Assembly (NCBI GenBank): GCA_944990035.1 | Contig: CALYLX010000098.1 | Location: 744,001-808,000, forward strand | Source of the DNA: Clitopilus passeckerianus | Taxonomy: Eukaryota; Basidiomycota; Agaricomycetes; Agaricales; Entolomataceae | Direction of reading: 5' to 3' | DNA length: 64,000 nucleotides | Made by a program: the position numbers and the translations under genes | Notes under the pieces: generated by a model | Databases searched by the model: none | Told to the model about the DNA's origin: nothing | The model's input: the letters and a program-made list of their open reading frames with translations, nothing else | Part shown: positions 35,825 to 50,088 of the stretch, piece by piece | Numbering within the stretch: position 1 is the first letter of the stretch | How the letters are laid out: each line of letters opens with the position of its first letter

Positions 35825-38161
35825 ATGTGGATTCCTACTGTACCATCGGAATTTCCGTCACCTGGCGGCTTAGCTATTGCTGGGCTCTCCCTTGTCGTCC
35901 TTGGACTCATCTATAGACGTCGCCGAGACCAGGCTAGAGCCAATCCTCATGGGCTCCCTGTACCGCCAGGCCCTCCTCGTCGCCCAATTATTGGGAACCT
36001 CCTCGATCTTGCAAAAGAGAACGAAATTGAAGTGTACGGCGCTTTAGCAAAGAAATACGGTGAGTTCATCTCGGCATTTCATCTACCTTTTCTTGCCTGA
36101 ACCTTTACTCAAACTTTACCAGGTGACCTCGTGTTTCTGAGCGTGCTCGGCACCAACCTCCTCTTTGTCAATTCACACCAAGCGGCGAACGATCTGTTCG
36201 AAAAGCGTTCGGCAAACTATTCAGACCGGACCCATTCACCTATGCTTCATGAGTTGTGCGTCGGCCCTAATGTGTGATCGGTTGTAGAAAGGATTGGCGC
36301 TGACACGCCTCTTTTTCATTAGGATGGGTTGGGAATGGACGATCGGCCACATGCGTTATGGTACGTCATACTGTCATTCCGGCCGCTGTGCCCGTTTGAA
36401 TCGAATCCTCATGTTTTCTATCTCTCCTAGGTGAACAATGGAAGATCCATCGCAGGATGTTCTACCGACAGTTCTCACATACTGCTAGCCCGATCCATTG
36501 GCCAATCCAGCGCAAGGAAGCACACGCCCTTCTCAGACGACTCCTTGCAACACCCAACGATCTCTTCGAACATCTCAGACAGTGAGCACGGCCCTCAGTT
36601 GAGATCATTAATCCACGACTAATCACTTTCGACCCTAGTAATGCTGCGAGCATGATCATGAATGTAACATATGGGCTGAAGATCAAGGACAAGAACGACA
36701 GATATGTTTCTATCGCTGAGAAGGCACTGGCAGGAATGGCGGAAGCAGCTAATCCAGGAGCATTCTTGGTTGACCTTATCCCTGCCTGTAAGTTATCCTG
36801 TCCTCTATCGAACCCTCCTGTGCTGACCTCCGGCCGCCGGCTACAGTGAAGCATGTCCCGTAAGTCCGAATATCATAACAAGACGATTAGGGCCCTCATT
36901 TCCGCCACCCGCAGTCAATGGGTCCCCGGAGCTGGCTTCCAACGCAAGGCTAAGGAGTGGAAAGACGCCGTATATGAGATGCGTGATGCACCCTATGATG
37001 CCTCAAGGCAAGCATATGTACGTGAATTGGGGTTGGCTATTCGTACCGGCACTAAACCTCTTCTGGATCCATAGAAAGAAGGCAAGGCAACACCATGCTT
37101 CGTCTCCAATCTGGCTGGGGAACTGGAAATGAGCACCAAATCGGATACAGAGTTTGAAGAGCAAATGGAGGTCGTGAAGAAGGCTGCTGGCATGTCCTAT
37201 GCTGGTTAGTGACCCTGCCTCTTCGAACCCCGTCCTTGTACTGATGCCTGAATCCTTCAGCCGGGACTGAGAGTGTAAGATGCTCTTCGACTGTATCCTG
37301 AGTCCAAACTAAGCCCTCATTTACGAATAATAGACAATGTCCGCCCTCGCCTCATTTGTTTTGGCGGTCATCCTCCATCCAGAAGTGCTCGTCAAGGCTC
37401 AAGAAGAGGTTGACCGCGTTATTGGTCATGACCGGCTGCCTGAGTTCTCGGATAGGAAGGACCTTCCTTACATCGGCGCAATCGTTAAAGAAGTTCTCAG
37501 GTGAGGATCTTTTGCTTCACATTGAGAATCTAGCTGATAACATGTCATAGATGGGCGCCTGTTGCACCTCTAGGTAAGCTGCTATGCTCTCTTATGTATT
37601 CACCCTCTGACCCAATTTCCCAGGTCTTCCACACATGGTCACTGCCGACGACGAATACAGAGGTTACTTCATTCCCAAAAGCACCGTCATCATCGGCAAT
37701 ACATGGTTAGGCTCAGCCGCTTGAACTCCTCCTGGTCCATTGTTAACCTTTCATATCAGGAATATCCTCCACGATCCTCAAACATATCCTGACCCTGATG
37801 TTTTCAACCCCGATCGCTTCCTCTCTGCCCACTGTGACAAGCCTGTCGCGCCGGACTTCAGCCCCTCTGACCCTCTATCTGCCACTTTCGGATATGGTCG
37901 CAGAGTCTGCCCTGGTCGCCATCTTGCAGATGCCCAGATATTTCTTACTATTGCAAGCCTGGTTCAGGCGTTCGATATTGGATGTGATGGTGATAAGCCT
38001 GAACCCAAGTTCACGAGTGGATTGATCAGGTATGTGGCTTTTCGATGCTGGGAGAGAAACATCGGCTAATGACTCGTAGAAACGCTCTGCCATACAAGTA
38101 CTCCATTACACCTCGAGGGGACTGGGCAAGCGAATTGATAAGGAGCACCCTCGACGATTAG
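35825..38161 (+). CDS. Cytochrome P450 monooxygenase
   Basis: About a dozen short exons, the first 35825-36059, the second 36123-36255, the last ending in TAG at 38159-38161; roughly 510 residues. An N-terminal membrane anchor (GGLAIAGLSLVVLGLIYRRRR) and the proline hinge VPPGPPRRP show an ER-bound enzyme. The I-helix reads AGMSYAAGTES, split by an intron, and the K-helix ExxR lies in VKEVLR. FNPDRF is the PERF-type region, and the heme loop FGYGRRVCPGRHLA holds the Cys ligand. All core motifs are intact, so it should be active with a reductase partner. Substrate and CYP family cannot be told from motifs. No other biosynthetic gene is adjacent, so a cluster is not evident. Confidence 0.93.
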
Positions 38162-38740
38162 CTGGGAAGGGCTAAACCTATAATTCATTTACACTATTTC
38201 ATTCATAGTCCTTTTATTTGTACACTGCCAATGGCCCCTTCGTTCTAATACCTGTCCTATACCTGTTGTATTTTTTTCTTCTGTTTATACCCATTCGTTT
38301 ACTCCGCTGTTTTCCCCCACATGTAGCACTTGTGTTCAATGAACAAGAAACGTTGTTTCTCCTTTGGTTTGGAAAACTCTGAGAAGTCGCCAAGTAACTA
38401 GCACAGCCACGCAACTGGTTGACAATGAACCATCATCATCTCCATCCACGGAATCCAAAACATTGTGCTGAACTTAGGCAGCTAGGCCTGATCAATGTAC
38501 ACGAGCTTTAGAAGCTGGTTGAATAGGAACCGCCTGGTCGCTCAGCTGAACCGAGCCGAAGAGGTTCCCCTGGATGATTCACATAACCTCTGATTTTGAA
38601 CCACTTAGTGCCAAGCATCCTAGCCTGGGCAAGAACGCGTTCATTAGGCTTGAGCGCGTCAAGACCCAAACGTGACCTCGTCGCGACCTCTTCCAAATCA
38701 CAAAACTGGCGGGAAAATGTGAAGAGCTCTCCGGGCGAGG
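38162..38740. other. Intergenic stretch, no gene seen
   Basis: About 580 bases covering the P450 3' end and the promoter of the next membrane protein. The minus-strand frame at 38508-38927 overlaps that promoter and has no recognisable domain. Confidence 0.5.
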
Positions 38741-38747
38741 TATAAGT
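38741..38747 (+). promoter_or_regulatory. TATA-like box of the 38838 gene
   Basis: TATAAGT, 97 bases upstream of the ATG at 38838. The spacing is right for a core promoter. Confidence 0.45.
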
Positions 38748-38837
38748 ACCTCCCCACCAGGCATTTTCTCTTCCTTCAGTACTCCCATCGCTCGTCGTTG
38801 AGAATACTTTCTGCTTGTTAACCTGTGCTACATTACG

Positions 38838-40094
38838 ATGTGCATGCCAACCGTTATTGTGTTTGGAGGTTCGCTGCCCGCCTCCACCTCTGCTAGGGTT
38901 CGCAAAGAAACCCAGCGCGGTGCACATGGAAGTTGGTGTCTTGGGGGTGGTGCCCGCGCTATCAAGTACGTCGTTTATTTTGTTCTCGCCATGATCGCCC
39001 TGCTAGCTTTTGCAGCGGGTGCCGCGATTTACTTTGTCCAGCCCATCCACCCCGCCTTTGCTTTCGGTCACCGTTCCCCCGCCGTCCATTGGTTCTCGGT
39101 CAAGTGTTTGTTCGTCTACTACTTCTTCATGGCTTTCTATGGGTTCCTATATGGATACTTCGCCCTCACTGTTATCAAGATCGCCCCCGCCATTATCAAT
39201 TTTCTGGTCAAGACGCTCTGCAAGGTCGCCCTGGTACTGGCGGGATGGGTCGTACTCCCAGTCGTGGGTTTCTGGGTGAGTCTCCCCTTGAGTGAGGTCA
39301 ATCGCCCTTTCTGACTATGTTCCCAGTTCATTCTTCAAGACGCCTTTGACTATGGTAAGTCATTCGCCACTGCTGTAACTAATACTCTTCCAGTCGCTTG
39401 GTCCTCCACCACCGCCGTCATCGTCGAACTCGCCCACGTCGTCCTTTCGGATATCATTCGTTTCGACCTGAGCCTGCTTGTTCCCTACACCGCCAAGGCC
39501 TCTTTCTGGCTCGCCGTTTCCTTCGTGTCTCATGGGTCTCGTGCTGTCATTGAGTTTGTTGTCCATGAAGCAATCTGCAAATGGGTAAGCACCGTACCCC
39601 GTACAATTTCCTCACATCCTGACCTCTGTTCTAGGGTGCACCCGAAGCTGGCCTCCTCGATGGTTTTTACACTATTTATTTCCAGGCTAACGTTATCCAG
39701 GCTTCTATCATCATCGAACGTGCTTTCAAAGAGGAAGCTGCTTGCATTGCCTTGGTGAGGATTAGCTAGTCTCTTTTCTGTCTACCGCTGACTCGGTCAC
39801 TACCAGCTGGACCTCCAGAAGCGACCTGTTTTCTTCAGCGTCAAACCAGTCATCAAGCCCGAGTCCATTGAATGTGCCTACGACCCCGAGGTGAATCAAT
39901 TCCATGTTGCTTGAGGCTTACTATTATTAAACCACGTTTCTCAGAGTCCATTTGTAGTTCAGGAAGTTATTGTGGTGGCCAAGGCTACGAGGGGAAGGAA
40001 GACGACGGCAAGGATGACGATTGGAAGGAAGTCTGGGATTCCAGTTGATCCATCTTTGCTTCGTCGTTCAGCAAGGTTGGCTAATGCTCATTAG
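38838..40094 (+). CDS. Multi-pass membrane protein, unknown function
   Basis: Six exons, 38838-39275, 39327-39354, 39394-39584, 39635-39754, 39807-39890 and 39945-40094, join in phase to give 336 residues. Three or four hydrophobic helices are visible: YVVYFVLAMIALLAFAAGAA, CLFVYYFFMAFYGFLYGYFA, VALVLAGWVVLPVVGFW and the weaker VIVELAHVVLSDIIRF. The soluble end has QANVIQASIIIERAFKEEAA and a basic C-terminus (RKTTARMTIGRKSG). The second exon is only 28 bases. No signal peptide or catalytic motif is recognisable and I cannot name the family. Confidence 0.75.
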
Positions 40095-40827
40095 GCGTGG
40101 GTGAGTGGCTCTCCTCGCTCCTCCTTTCACTGTCCGCTGATATCTCTCCGTAGATTACCTAGATGGGCCCCCAGCGGTCGTTGGGGTGTTTTTATTTTTA
40201 TCTTATTTTATTACTTACGTACTTATTCACACCGTGGAGATTGTCGTTTATGATTTCTTTTTCTTATATATCCATATGGACAGTATAGATAGCCTGCTTC
40301 CACGTATTTCACTCTACGTTGCTTCAATCTATTGAATGAGAGGGAAATTAGTTGGGTGCCCTTGAACGACGTTTACGCATCTTGCCCAAGTCTCGCGAAC
40401 ATTGACAAACAACATCAAGAACTTGACTCTGACCACGACACCCACCCCAGCCCGTTGCATCGCTTCACAGTGTATCAGAAGCTCCTGAGAATTGAGGATA
40501 GCCCTGCCTGCTGACAATGCCCAACTCTGCGGCCTGAATCCACCTACGTCCACGCCCCGTCCTTCGTTTGCTCCCGTGGCCCAACATGTCCATAATTACT
40601 CCGCCATTACCACGAATAGGTCGCTCTGGAAACTCTGGCAGATGTCCCACGAAAGGCTGTGTGCTATTGACGAGATAACAGAAGTCAATCAAGGTACGCT
40701 CTCCGTGAAGCTGCCTTTGACAGGGTCAGTACCTGACGTTTGCACAGCAGTTGGCAATCATCTATGAACTCATAAAGAGAGCCTTCATGTTCTATGGAGA
40801 CTTCATATTCGTCTTGCGTTCCCTCTC
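40095..40827. other. Intergenic stretch, possibly 5' exons of the next gene
   Basis: About 730 bases. The next protein lacks an obvious signal peptide at its apparent start, so one or more short upstream exons may lie here. I could not define one. Confidence 0.35.
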
Positions 40828-42688
40828 ATGCTACTGGAAGATAAAGGATGGTGCTGGTTCGCACGACACTACTTCGTGAGTTGTGGCAATTTCAGTCCGA
40901 TATTCATTGGAGAGCTGACCCATGCAACAGTAATCTGCTGCTTCCTGAGCCTCTCTAAACCATGCAATGCTGGTAGTTCTTCCAAGTTCGACAAATGCCT
41001 CGACGATATCCGAGCAGGCAAATTTGGTCCTGACGTTGGGCTGAACAATAAAGGACTTCCTGTGTCTGACGTTTCTGAAGCGACAGCAATCTCCTATCGA
41101 GTCTGCGTCCAGGCTTGCGGTTCCGGCCCCGACAACTTTGACTGGGATATATTCTCCACCCAATTCAGCTCCTGGCTATTGCCATGGCTCGCCCTGCTGT
41201 CCCAACTCCCGTTTGGTGCCAATGACACGCTCGAGAATCTGCTTTCCATGGCGTTGATGGTTGGGTCCCCTATGCTGGCGGCCTATGCCCTAGCTATCAC
41301 CGTGCTCAACAAACGTTGGCTCGTCCAACGCTTCGCCTCCTTCCACTTCCCCCATACCAAGAATGCTGTCATTGCGCTTTCGGATCTCCAACAAGCACCT
41401 TTCATCGTCACAGCGGATTTGCAACTCCTCACTTCCCTCGTTATGCTGCGGGAGAATGAAGGCTGGTGGAATGACCTTCACATCCGAATGGGAGAAGGAT
41501 ACCTCTGGAATACCGCAGCGGGAATGTCCATCGTCTGGGTCATCATTTCCTACGTCTTCACCGTTATCGGTTCTTTCCAGAACTCAGAAGACGTCTCCCG
41601 CTCTATCCCATCTCACGGCCGTGGCATCGGTGCCGTGTGGTTCTGGCTCTTGCCAGTCGTCGTCGGCTGGCTGCAACTCAGCCCCAAATGCGACTTGGCG
41701 AAATTACGCAATGCCCTCATCCATGCCCACGAAAGGGTCTTCATGATCACGCGCAACGGGGATATCGTACCAGCTTCCACGGATACGTCGACGAGTGCGA
41801 TCCCCGCTATCTTCTTCCCTGGTTGTGAGAACCGTGATCAGGCGTTGTGCCGTGATAGGTACTGCACTGCCCCGTTGTACAACTACGCCCGGTGTTTCTC
41901 ATGGGCGGACTCGATTGAATCTATCGCACTTGCGTACGATCTGGCCTCCAAGAGACTCCGGAGGGTGAAGATGTCGAGTCAGGAGAGCCAGGAGTCCTCG
42001 GGGCAATTTCAGGAGCTGGCGTGTGCTGTTGCTGCGGTGTCATCTATCGAGGAGGAGGTCGAGACTATTTGTGAGAAGCGCTGGCCGCCGCATGTATGGC
42101 GGAGAATTGTCTTCGCGACGATGCTTGCTCTTCTGCTGCAGTGGGGGACAACTGGGGCTGCTATTATTGTTAACTATTATACTATGACCTATGGTACGTG
42201 CTAAGTTCTTTGACTGCATGTTCCCTTATTTATTCTGCCCTTTCTCAGGTATCGGATGTCGTGTGATGTCAGAGATACTCTACGGATGCGTATCAACCCT
42301 ATCCTGCATCCTCCTCATCGTCTCCACAATCTTCGCCCAGCTCGCCTCTCCCTCCCACCTACCTAGCGACGCAAAACCAACCACCTCCTCCATCTGGCTC
42401 CGGAGACTATCCATTCTACTCCGCAAGCTAGGCAAACTCTTAGCACTCCTGAACGCACTCTTTATCGTACTCGTCTGCATTGCGCAGTTCAGCAACCTGT
42501 TCGACAGGTGTTGGTGCAACAGCAGTTGGATTCTGCGGAGAGAGAAGGCGTACAATGTGTTGGATAATACTTCGTATGATTTGAAGGAGATGAGGGATAA
42601 GTGGATTCCTGGGTTGGCGTTGGCTGCGGTTGCGGCGGGGCTATATCTCGGATTGTTGAATCTGATTACGCCGAGGATTAGGAGGTAG
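40828..42688 (+). CDS. Large multi-pass membrane protein, unknown function
   Basis: Two exons, 40828-42193 and 42249-42688, join in phase to give about 601 residues. The extracellular or lumenal part is Cys-rich (KPCNAG, KFDKCLDD, YRVCVQACGSG). Helices include WLLPWLALLSQLPF, LMVGSPMLAAYALAITVL, MSIVWVIISYVFTVIGSF, VWFWLLPVVVGWLQL, a pair near 42115-42200, and three in exon 2. A cytosolic loop has WPPHVWRRIVFATML. This layout is common among uncharacterised basidiomycete plasma-membrane proteins. The N-terminus is uncertain: the first 45 residues may contain an unspliced intron with donor near 40878 and acceptor near 40930. Confidence 0.75.
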
Positions 42689-42953
42689 GGAATGCTACAG
42701 GGACCGCTGGCGGACATTAATACCCAGAATGTACTTGTAATAGTTGTATTAATTAGGGAACTTAATTTCAAATAGTCGTTTTTCACTCGACGATTGCATC
42801 AACTTCACTGGTACAAGTGAGCTGTCCAAATTCTGTTCTCATGCTACAGATGTCTGGACTTCTCAGTCTCCATGTTAAGTATATGGCTCGGGTACAAATT
42901 GGACTCGACGCAGTGACAGACAGAAGAAATACTCTATTGGACTACCATATGGC

Positions 42954-44959
<2,006 letters not shown>

Positions 44960-45892
44960 TTTGACTTTTTCTTGGATGTGATTGATGAGATGTGATCGTG
45001 GTTGGAGAACAATTTAGTGTATAGATGTAGTGAAGGAGCGTTAACAATTCGCTGCCAGCTATAAATCAGGCCCAGAACAAGTCAACTCTGACTCAATCAT
45101 AGACCATGATTCGTTCTGATTCGACCAGTCCAATCTGGAGGGGCCCCAACTGCCCTGGCATAGCCCTTAATACGCAATACGCCAGAACCAGATAGAGAAC
45201 ATCAAGGAGAGATCCTTGGGCCCGTAGTTATCGGAGGCATAGACACGACCACATGAATATCACGGTGAAGTCCGCAAAGACGTGTCAATTATGCTTTATG
45301 TATTAATAGCCCTTCTCCGCGCAGGCACCAGGAGAATTAGGGGTCTTTCTGCAGGCTGATAAGACAAAGCCAAAGCATCAACGGTGTTGCAATAAGAAAT
45401 CCCCAAGCTTGGAGTACGAAGAACGAGCTACTTGAGCGAGATGGCGGCAAGGCCGCTGGAAGAGACCAGACGAAATGATATCACGTGCAAATATTCCTCC
45501 TGATCCACCAGGCGCGAACGAGCAAAGAAGAAAGTGCTGCTGCCAGTAAGGCGATAGATCTTGCGAGAGATAGGAAGGTTTGGATGGTTTGCATCGACAT
45601 TTCTGAGGTGTATCTGGGGCGTCTGCAAAAGCGTTGGACTCGATGGCTCATCATACATACCGCTGCAGATTCAGAACGAATATAGTATTGTGGCAAATGG
45701 TACAACATGAAAGAATACAACTTGGGAAAGAAATAAACCAAAATGATGTGTATATACGAGGAGGCACTGCAGGCATGAATAGGTACAGCAAGTAAATATG
45801 CAAAGATATATGCGAAAAAAGGGCTGGATGCGAACTAGATGCGAACTAGATGAAAATCAAAGAGAAAAACAAAAGTCCACTAAACCCCACAC
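44960..45892. other. Intergenic stretch, no gene seen
   Basis: About 930 bases between the ProRS start and the end of the next minus-strand gene. Overlapping 60-86 codon frames on both strands at 45428-45741 carry no recognisable domain. Confidence 0.5.
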
Positions 45893-47595
45893 TCAAATCA
45901 TCGCAAACCCCCCAAAATCCAAGAACCCCTCATCAAGCGACATCTTCCTCACCACCAAAGCCTCAACGATGAGCCTATTACCCGCCCTCTCTGTGTCTCC
46001 CTCATTCGCCCCATCATCATAATCTTCCCCATTCTCGCCGTTGGGAGTTGACGTTCCATCGGCATGTTTCTTGACTCCGTGCGAGAAGGTGGCGAAGGGG
46101 GATTTGGAGGTGGTGGGGGAGGCGAAGACGTCGTCGTCGTCCTCATCAAGCTCATTCTCTCCGTCTTCGGGCTTCGAGGGATTCAGAGTAGGATCAGCAG
46201 ATGTTGAGGTGGATATATGCACGAAGTTGTCCTCGGCTTCTTTGGTGTGGACTCCTGCATGCGCACCGACTGCCTCCGTGTTGAGAGAAACGTGCAGATT
46301 GGCGAGGTCCTCGACTAGATGCGCGGCGTCTGCGTTTTCTTCGACGTTTATTGGGGCCTGAGGAACAGTAACCTCATGGGAGTCGTTCAAGGCAGCGGCA
46401 GATTCGGCCATTGAGATGAGAGCTCGCCGACGCTCGTCGCGTCGTCTGTCGCGGGCGAGGCGGCGGGTTTGAGTTTTGTTGTGGTCTGAAATAAAGGTTG
46501 CTAAGTTAGCTTGAGAACAAAATGAGAATGGGTGATCAACTAACCAGAATGTCCATGCCCGTGTGCGTGCGCATGAGTATGATGTTCATGCCCGAGCCCA
46601 ACATTCGCAGGAGGGTGCGTCGCAACAATATGCTTAATCTTCTTCATCCTTTTCTGCTTCCCACCCCCAGGGGCGTTCGGCCCATTAGCAGGCGGGTGAA
46701 CCATGCGTGCACGCATAGGGCGCGGCTTGAACACTGTGGAAATCTCCAAGTCGACGGTGACGGGAGGGAGGGATGATTTAGATGATTTAGACCGTGGGGG
46801 CTCGTCGTCTTCGGCGTCGGCTACGTTGGCTGGGTCGTCCATGTCGTCGGTGGTGTCGATGTGGATGGTACGGATGGTGCCAGGGGTGGGTTTGGTGGTG
46901 GGGTTTATGGCTGAGGATCGTTTCTCTAGGACTACGGTCGTGGAGAGGTCATCCTCCTCATCAAGAGCATCGTCTGGGTCCGTGTTGGTAGAGGTCTCGG
47001 TCTCGGTCGTAGTTGACCATGAGGATGGTGCAAGAGTCGACGAATCCGTTTCGTTATCCCCACCACTCGAGGCAGCATGCCCATTCCCTCTCTTCTTCCG
47101 CCTCCCACTCCCCTTCCACCTCTCCCTCTCCGTCTCAGACGCAGCGATATCAGCCATATACGCAGGAACCTCAATCTCCTTAACCACAATCACACTCGCC
47201 CCAATCTCCCCAGCCATCATCTCCAGCGTCTCCAAGCTCTGCTCCAGCTGCACCCTCGGCAAACCGACGAGTGCACCAGAGTCAGCCACGCCGAGCTCGT
47301 AGTACGCCTGTCCGCCGCCCTCGAGGAGGCGCCATTTGAGCTGCGTTACGAGGCGGGCGAAGCGTGCGGGGGAGGGGTCGAGGAGTTGGAGTTTGTATTC
47401 GACGTTGCCTTCGTCGTTCTCTGGGACAAGACGGGGGATGAGTGCGGGGAGTTTGAGGTTAAGATATGATTGGGGGTCGAGAGGAGGAGTGGTTTCTCTG
47501 GATGAAGGTGGAGATGGGCCTGAAGATGGGGTGGATATCAGGGAATCCCAAGGGCTTGGAACGCGAGGGCTTTCGGATTCTGCTTCGCCGAACAT
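45893..47595 (-). CDS. GTPBP1/2-type N-domain protein lacking a GTPase
   Basis: Two exons, 47595-46545 and 46485-45893, join in phase to give 547 residues. Residues about 59-115 match the conserved N-terminal region of GTPBP1/GTPBP2 proteins (EGNVEYKLQLLDPSP, LVTQLKWRLLEGGGQAYYEL, GALVGLP). After a further folded piece (IGASVIVVKEIEVPAYMADI) the protein becomes disordered: a Ser/Thr/Asp-rich stretch, a His-rich tract (HEHHTHAHAHGHGHSG), a basic RRLARDRRRDERRR patch and an acidic tail. None of the GTPase motifs (GxxxxGKS/T, DxxG, NKxD) is present, though GTPBP proteins carry an EF-Tu-type GTPase. The N-domain may act alone, perhaps in ribosome or mRNA quality control, but that is inference. 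Confidence 0.7.
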
Positions 47596-48440
47596 TTGGG
47601 TGCGGGGTAAGACGTTCTTTGGAGGTGCAAGTTTCTTAAATTTTAAGCAATATCAAGGTGGCTGACGCAGATATTCGAGGGATCATTGTATGTGGTTTCA
47701 ATAAGAATTGCGGCTGGAGGGCAGTAAGCTAGGCTGTTTAAACTTTTAACACATCCTCAAATGAATTCGAGTCAGTCAAGGTGGATGGAGTCAACGCAAG
47801 GGGAACGTGGCTGTGTCGCCGCTTAGATTCAAGAATCAAACGTGCGCCAAAGGTAAAGGGTCTGGACAGGAAGCATCGATTGCAAAGGTACCAGTCTGGA
47901 ACATAGCCAGATAAATTGAACTCCCGAAGGGCATTTGAGGCCCTCGATACTTGGAGTAAAGACTCCTCGTATATCCAAACACTGGACGGGAGTAGGGAAG
48001 TACAATGGGGCGACCACAAAAAGTACACTGGAGCGAACAACAGGAATGTTGTATCTAAGTATTTAATGCCCATCATCGATGCCTGCCTGAGTGTCGGTGT
48101 CGGTGAGTCGAGAGTCGATGAAGAAATGAATGATCAGCGAAAGTTCGTCGTGCGTCGTGCGTGGAGTCGTATCGTAGGATCGTTGAGAGGCTATGTTAGT
48201 AGAGGGAAATCCTGGGGTGGGGACGTCCTTGCCGAGAGTCGATATTGAATGGAGGTGGCCATTGAGGGCGAGAAAGTCGGATGAAGAGTCGGTCATCGAT
48301 TAGGAAGGGATAAGTAAGTTAAGTCGTAGGTCGTAATAGTCAGCGTCAGTCGAAATGGTAGAGTCGGAAATTGGTGCGGAAATGGAGGTACGGGGTCAAA
48401 GTCGAAGTCGAAGTCGATAAGCAGGGCATCTCCGGGCGGT
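47596..48440. other. Intergenic stretch, no gene seen
   Basis: About 850 bases. A 112-codon minus-strand frame (47738-48076) has no recognisable domain. Short GTCGA-type words recur between 48100 and 48420. Confidence 0.45.
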
Positions 48441-48780
48441 GTAATAAAAGATAATCACGAAACGAAGCAAGAAGAGAAAAGAATTCCGAGAGAATACATG
48501 TCGAAAGAAGAGGGAGAGAGAATGGAGAGAATATATGCGAGAGAAAACTTGAAATGGAGACATACAACGACGAGAAAGAGAAAGAGAAGGAGATGGAGAG
48601 AAAACCTATGTCGGGGGGAAAAGAAAAAGACAGAAAGAAACAGCAAGAAGAAAGAGATACGAAAAAAGAAATAAGGAAAAGAGAAAGATCGAGAAAAGAT
48701 ATGGAAAAGAAAAGATCGAGAAAACATATTCAGAGGAAAATATGCAAGAGAAATGGAAGAAATAATGCAAAGATATAACG
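48440..48780. repeat. Purine-rich low-complexity tract
   Basis: About 340 bases in which the plus strand is mostly A and G (runs such as GAGAAAGAGAAAGAGAAGG). All long open frames here are side effects of the composition (Lys/Glu/Arg on plus, Phe/Ser/Leu on minus). Confidence 0.75.
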
Positions 48781-48858
48781 CAGAAACATGCAGCCAGCTG
48801 CAGTTTACAGACGAACACCACGGGTCTAGGCAACATTTATTAGCCACGACGCCATTAG

Positions 48859-49337
48859 AGCGGAAAATTCAAACTCACCTTTTTCAAGACCCTCTCCTTC
48901 CTAGCCTTCGACTTCTTCACCTCCTCAGCCTTCATCTCATCGGCCTTCTTCTTCTCCTCAGCCTTCTTCTTGACTTGAAGAGCACAAAATCGAGGAACCA
49001 GAACGAAGCAGCCAGGGCGGCAAAGGATTTGAAAATGAGGGAGGCGGGGACCCAGGTGCAGGAGCGGGCGACAGAGATGGCGAGTCTGACCAAGGCGAGG
49101 AATAAGTGGACGAAGATGACCATAATAGCGAGACCAACAACATGTCAGACGAAGACTTGGAGCCATTCGACAAAGGCGTATTGAAAGGCGAGCTGCGAGA
49201 ACGTCAACAAGTCCACCGTCGCCAGAGCTGACAGGGCGATTGTGATGAAGAGAAATTGAAAGACCCACCTTCGTGCCTCTCTCCCCTTCTTCTGCGGCAC
49301 GGGCTCTGAGAAGTCAATAAGAAATGGAATACACATC
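48859..49337 (-). pseudogene. Small membrane protein gene, structure unclear or broken
   Basis: From the ATG at 49337 a minus-strand frame gives MCIPFLIDFSEPVPQKKG, a hydrophobic segment (FQFLFITIALSALATVDLLT) and FVEWLQVFV, then meets TGA. Immediately after, in the same frame, comes more membrane-like sequence (HVVGLAIMVIFVHLFLALVR, then FKSFAALAASFWFLDFVLF). A Lys/Glu coiled coil (KKKAEEKKKADEMKAEE) follows in another frame. Either introns that I could not place remove the stop and fix the frame, or the gene is damaged. No family is recognised. Confidence 0.35.
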
Positions 49338-50088
49338 TTTTTTTTTTTTGGGTTGGAAAGGTCACTGGCAGAAAGTTCTCTCAACATAAACGATGAAAGT
49401 ACGGAAGAAAGAGAAGGGTGCTGGGGATGGAAGTATTTGTACTCTTCTGGAGGGTTTGGTCACATTTTCCCGCCACTGAACGCGTCTTCTTGGCGTTTTG
49501 TGATATGAGAGGATGACGCGACTGATTACGTTTTCGCATCGAGCTATGAGTGACTACAGTCAAGAGGGTTGCCCTTAGATTCGTCTCAGGTCAAAATTTC
49601 CTGTGGTGACCATTTGCCAGTCGGCCGTTCATCGTTTTTCAGGCATAGACTCAGGAAGGTCAAGGAAGCTTATTATTGCCTCAGTGTTTACGTAGCAGGT
49701 ATCCTCTTCTGGTGAGCTAAGATTTGCGTGCAGGATAGGTAATATTTTGCGAATATCCGTTCAAGTAGCTGGGATGTTGTATATGCTTTACGGATCGAGA
49801 GGATCTGGAGGAGCTCATGGACGGAGGAAACAAGAGCAGTCCGAGGTGGCGGTGTCGATACGGATCAATGTCACGCTGCCCTTCGTAAGTAGGCCCTCTC
49901 ATTCTGCGGTATAGCACGACCCAGTATTCTAGCAAAATACAGAGATTTATCTATATGCAGCTTCTGCGGGTTATACTTTGGGCTTCTGCATTTATCAGTT
50001 TCACTTAGCCGCCATATTCGAGCGATTTTGAACGCGTTCAAACGCGCCTGTCACGTATGTGACCCCTCAAATTCCGACCACCACCACG
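49338..50088. other. Intergenic stretch, no gene seen
   Basis: About 750 bases upstream of PSF1 and of the membrane protein gene at 48859-49337, which diverge here. No gene-like frame. Confidence 0.5.

Noticed and set aside
35825..38161. Secondary-metabolite cluster around the P450
   Set aside because: Neighbours are unknown membrane proteins and housekeeping genes; no synthase is in range, and the O-methyltransferase is 24 kb away.
46703..47469. 199- and 130-codon plus-strand frames over the GTPBP-like gene
   Set aside because: They are antisense to a gene whose minus frame has conserved motifs and consistent splicing; their composition is Ser/Val or Pro/Leu noise.
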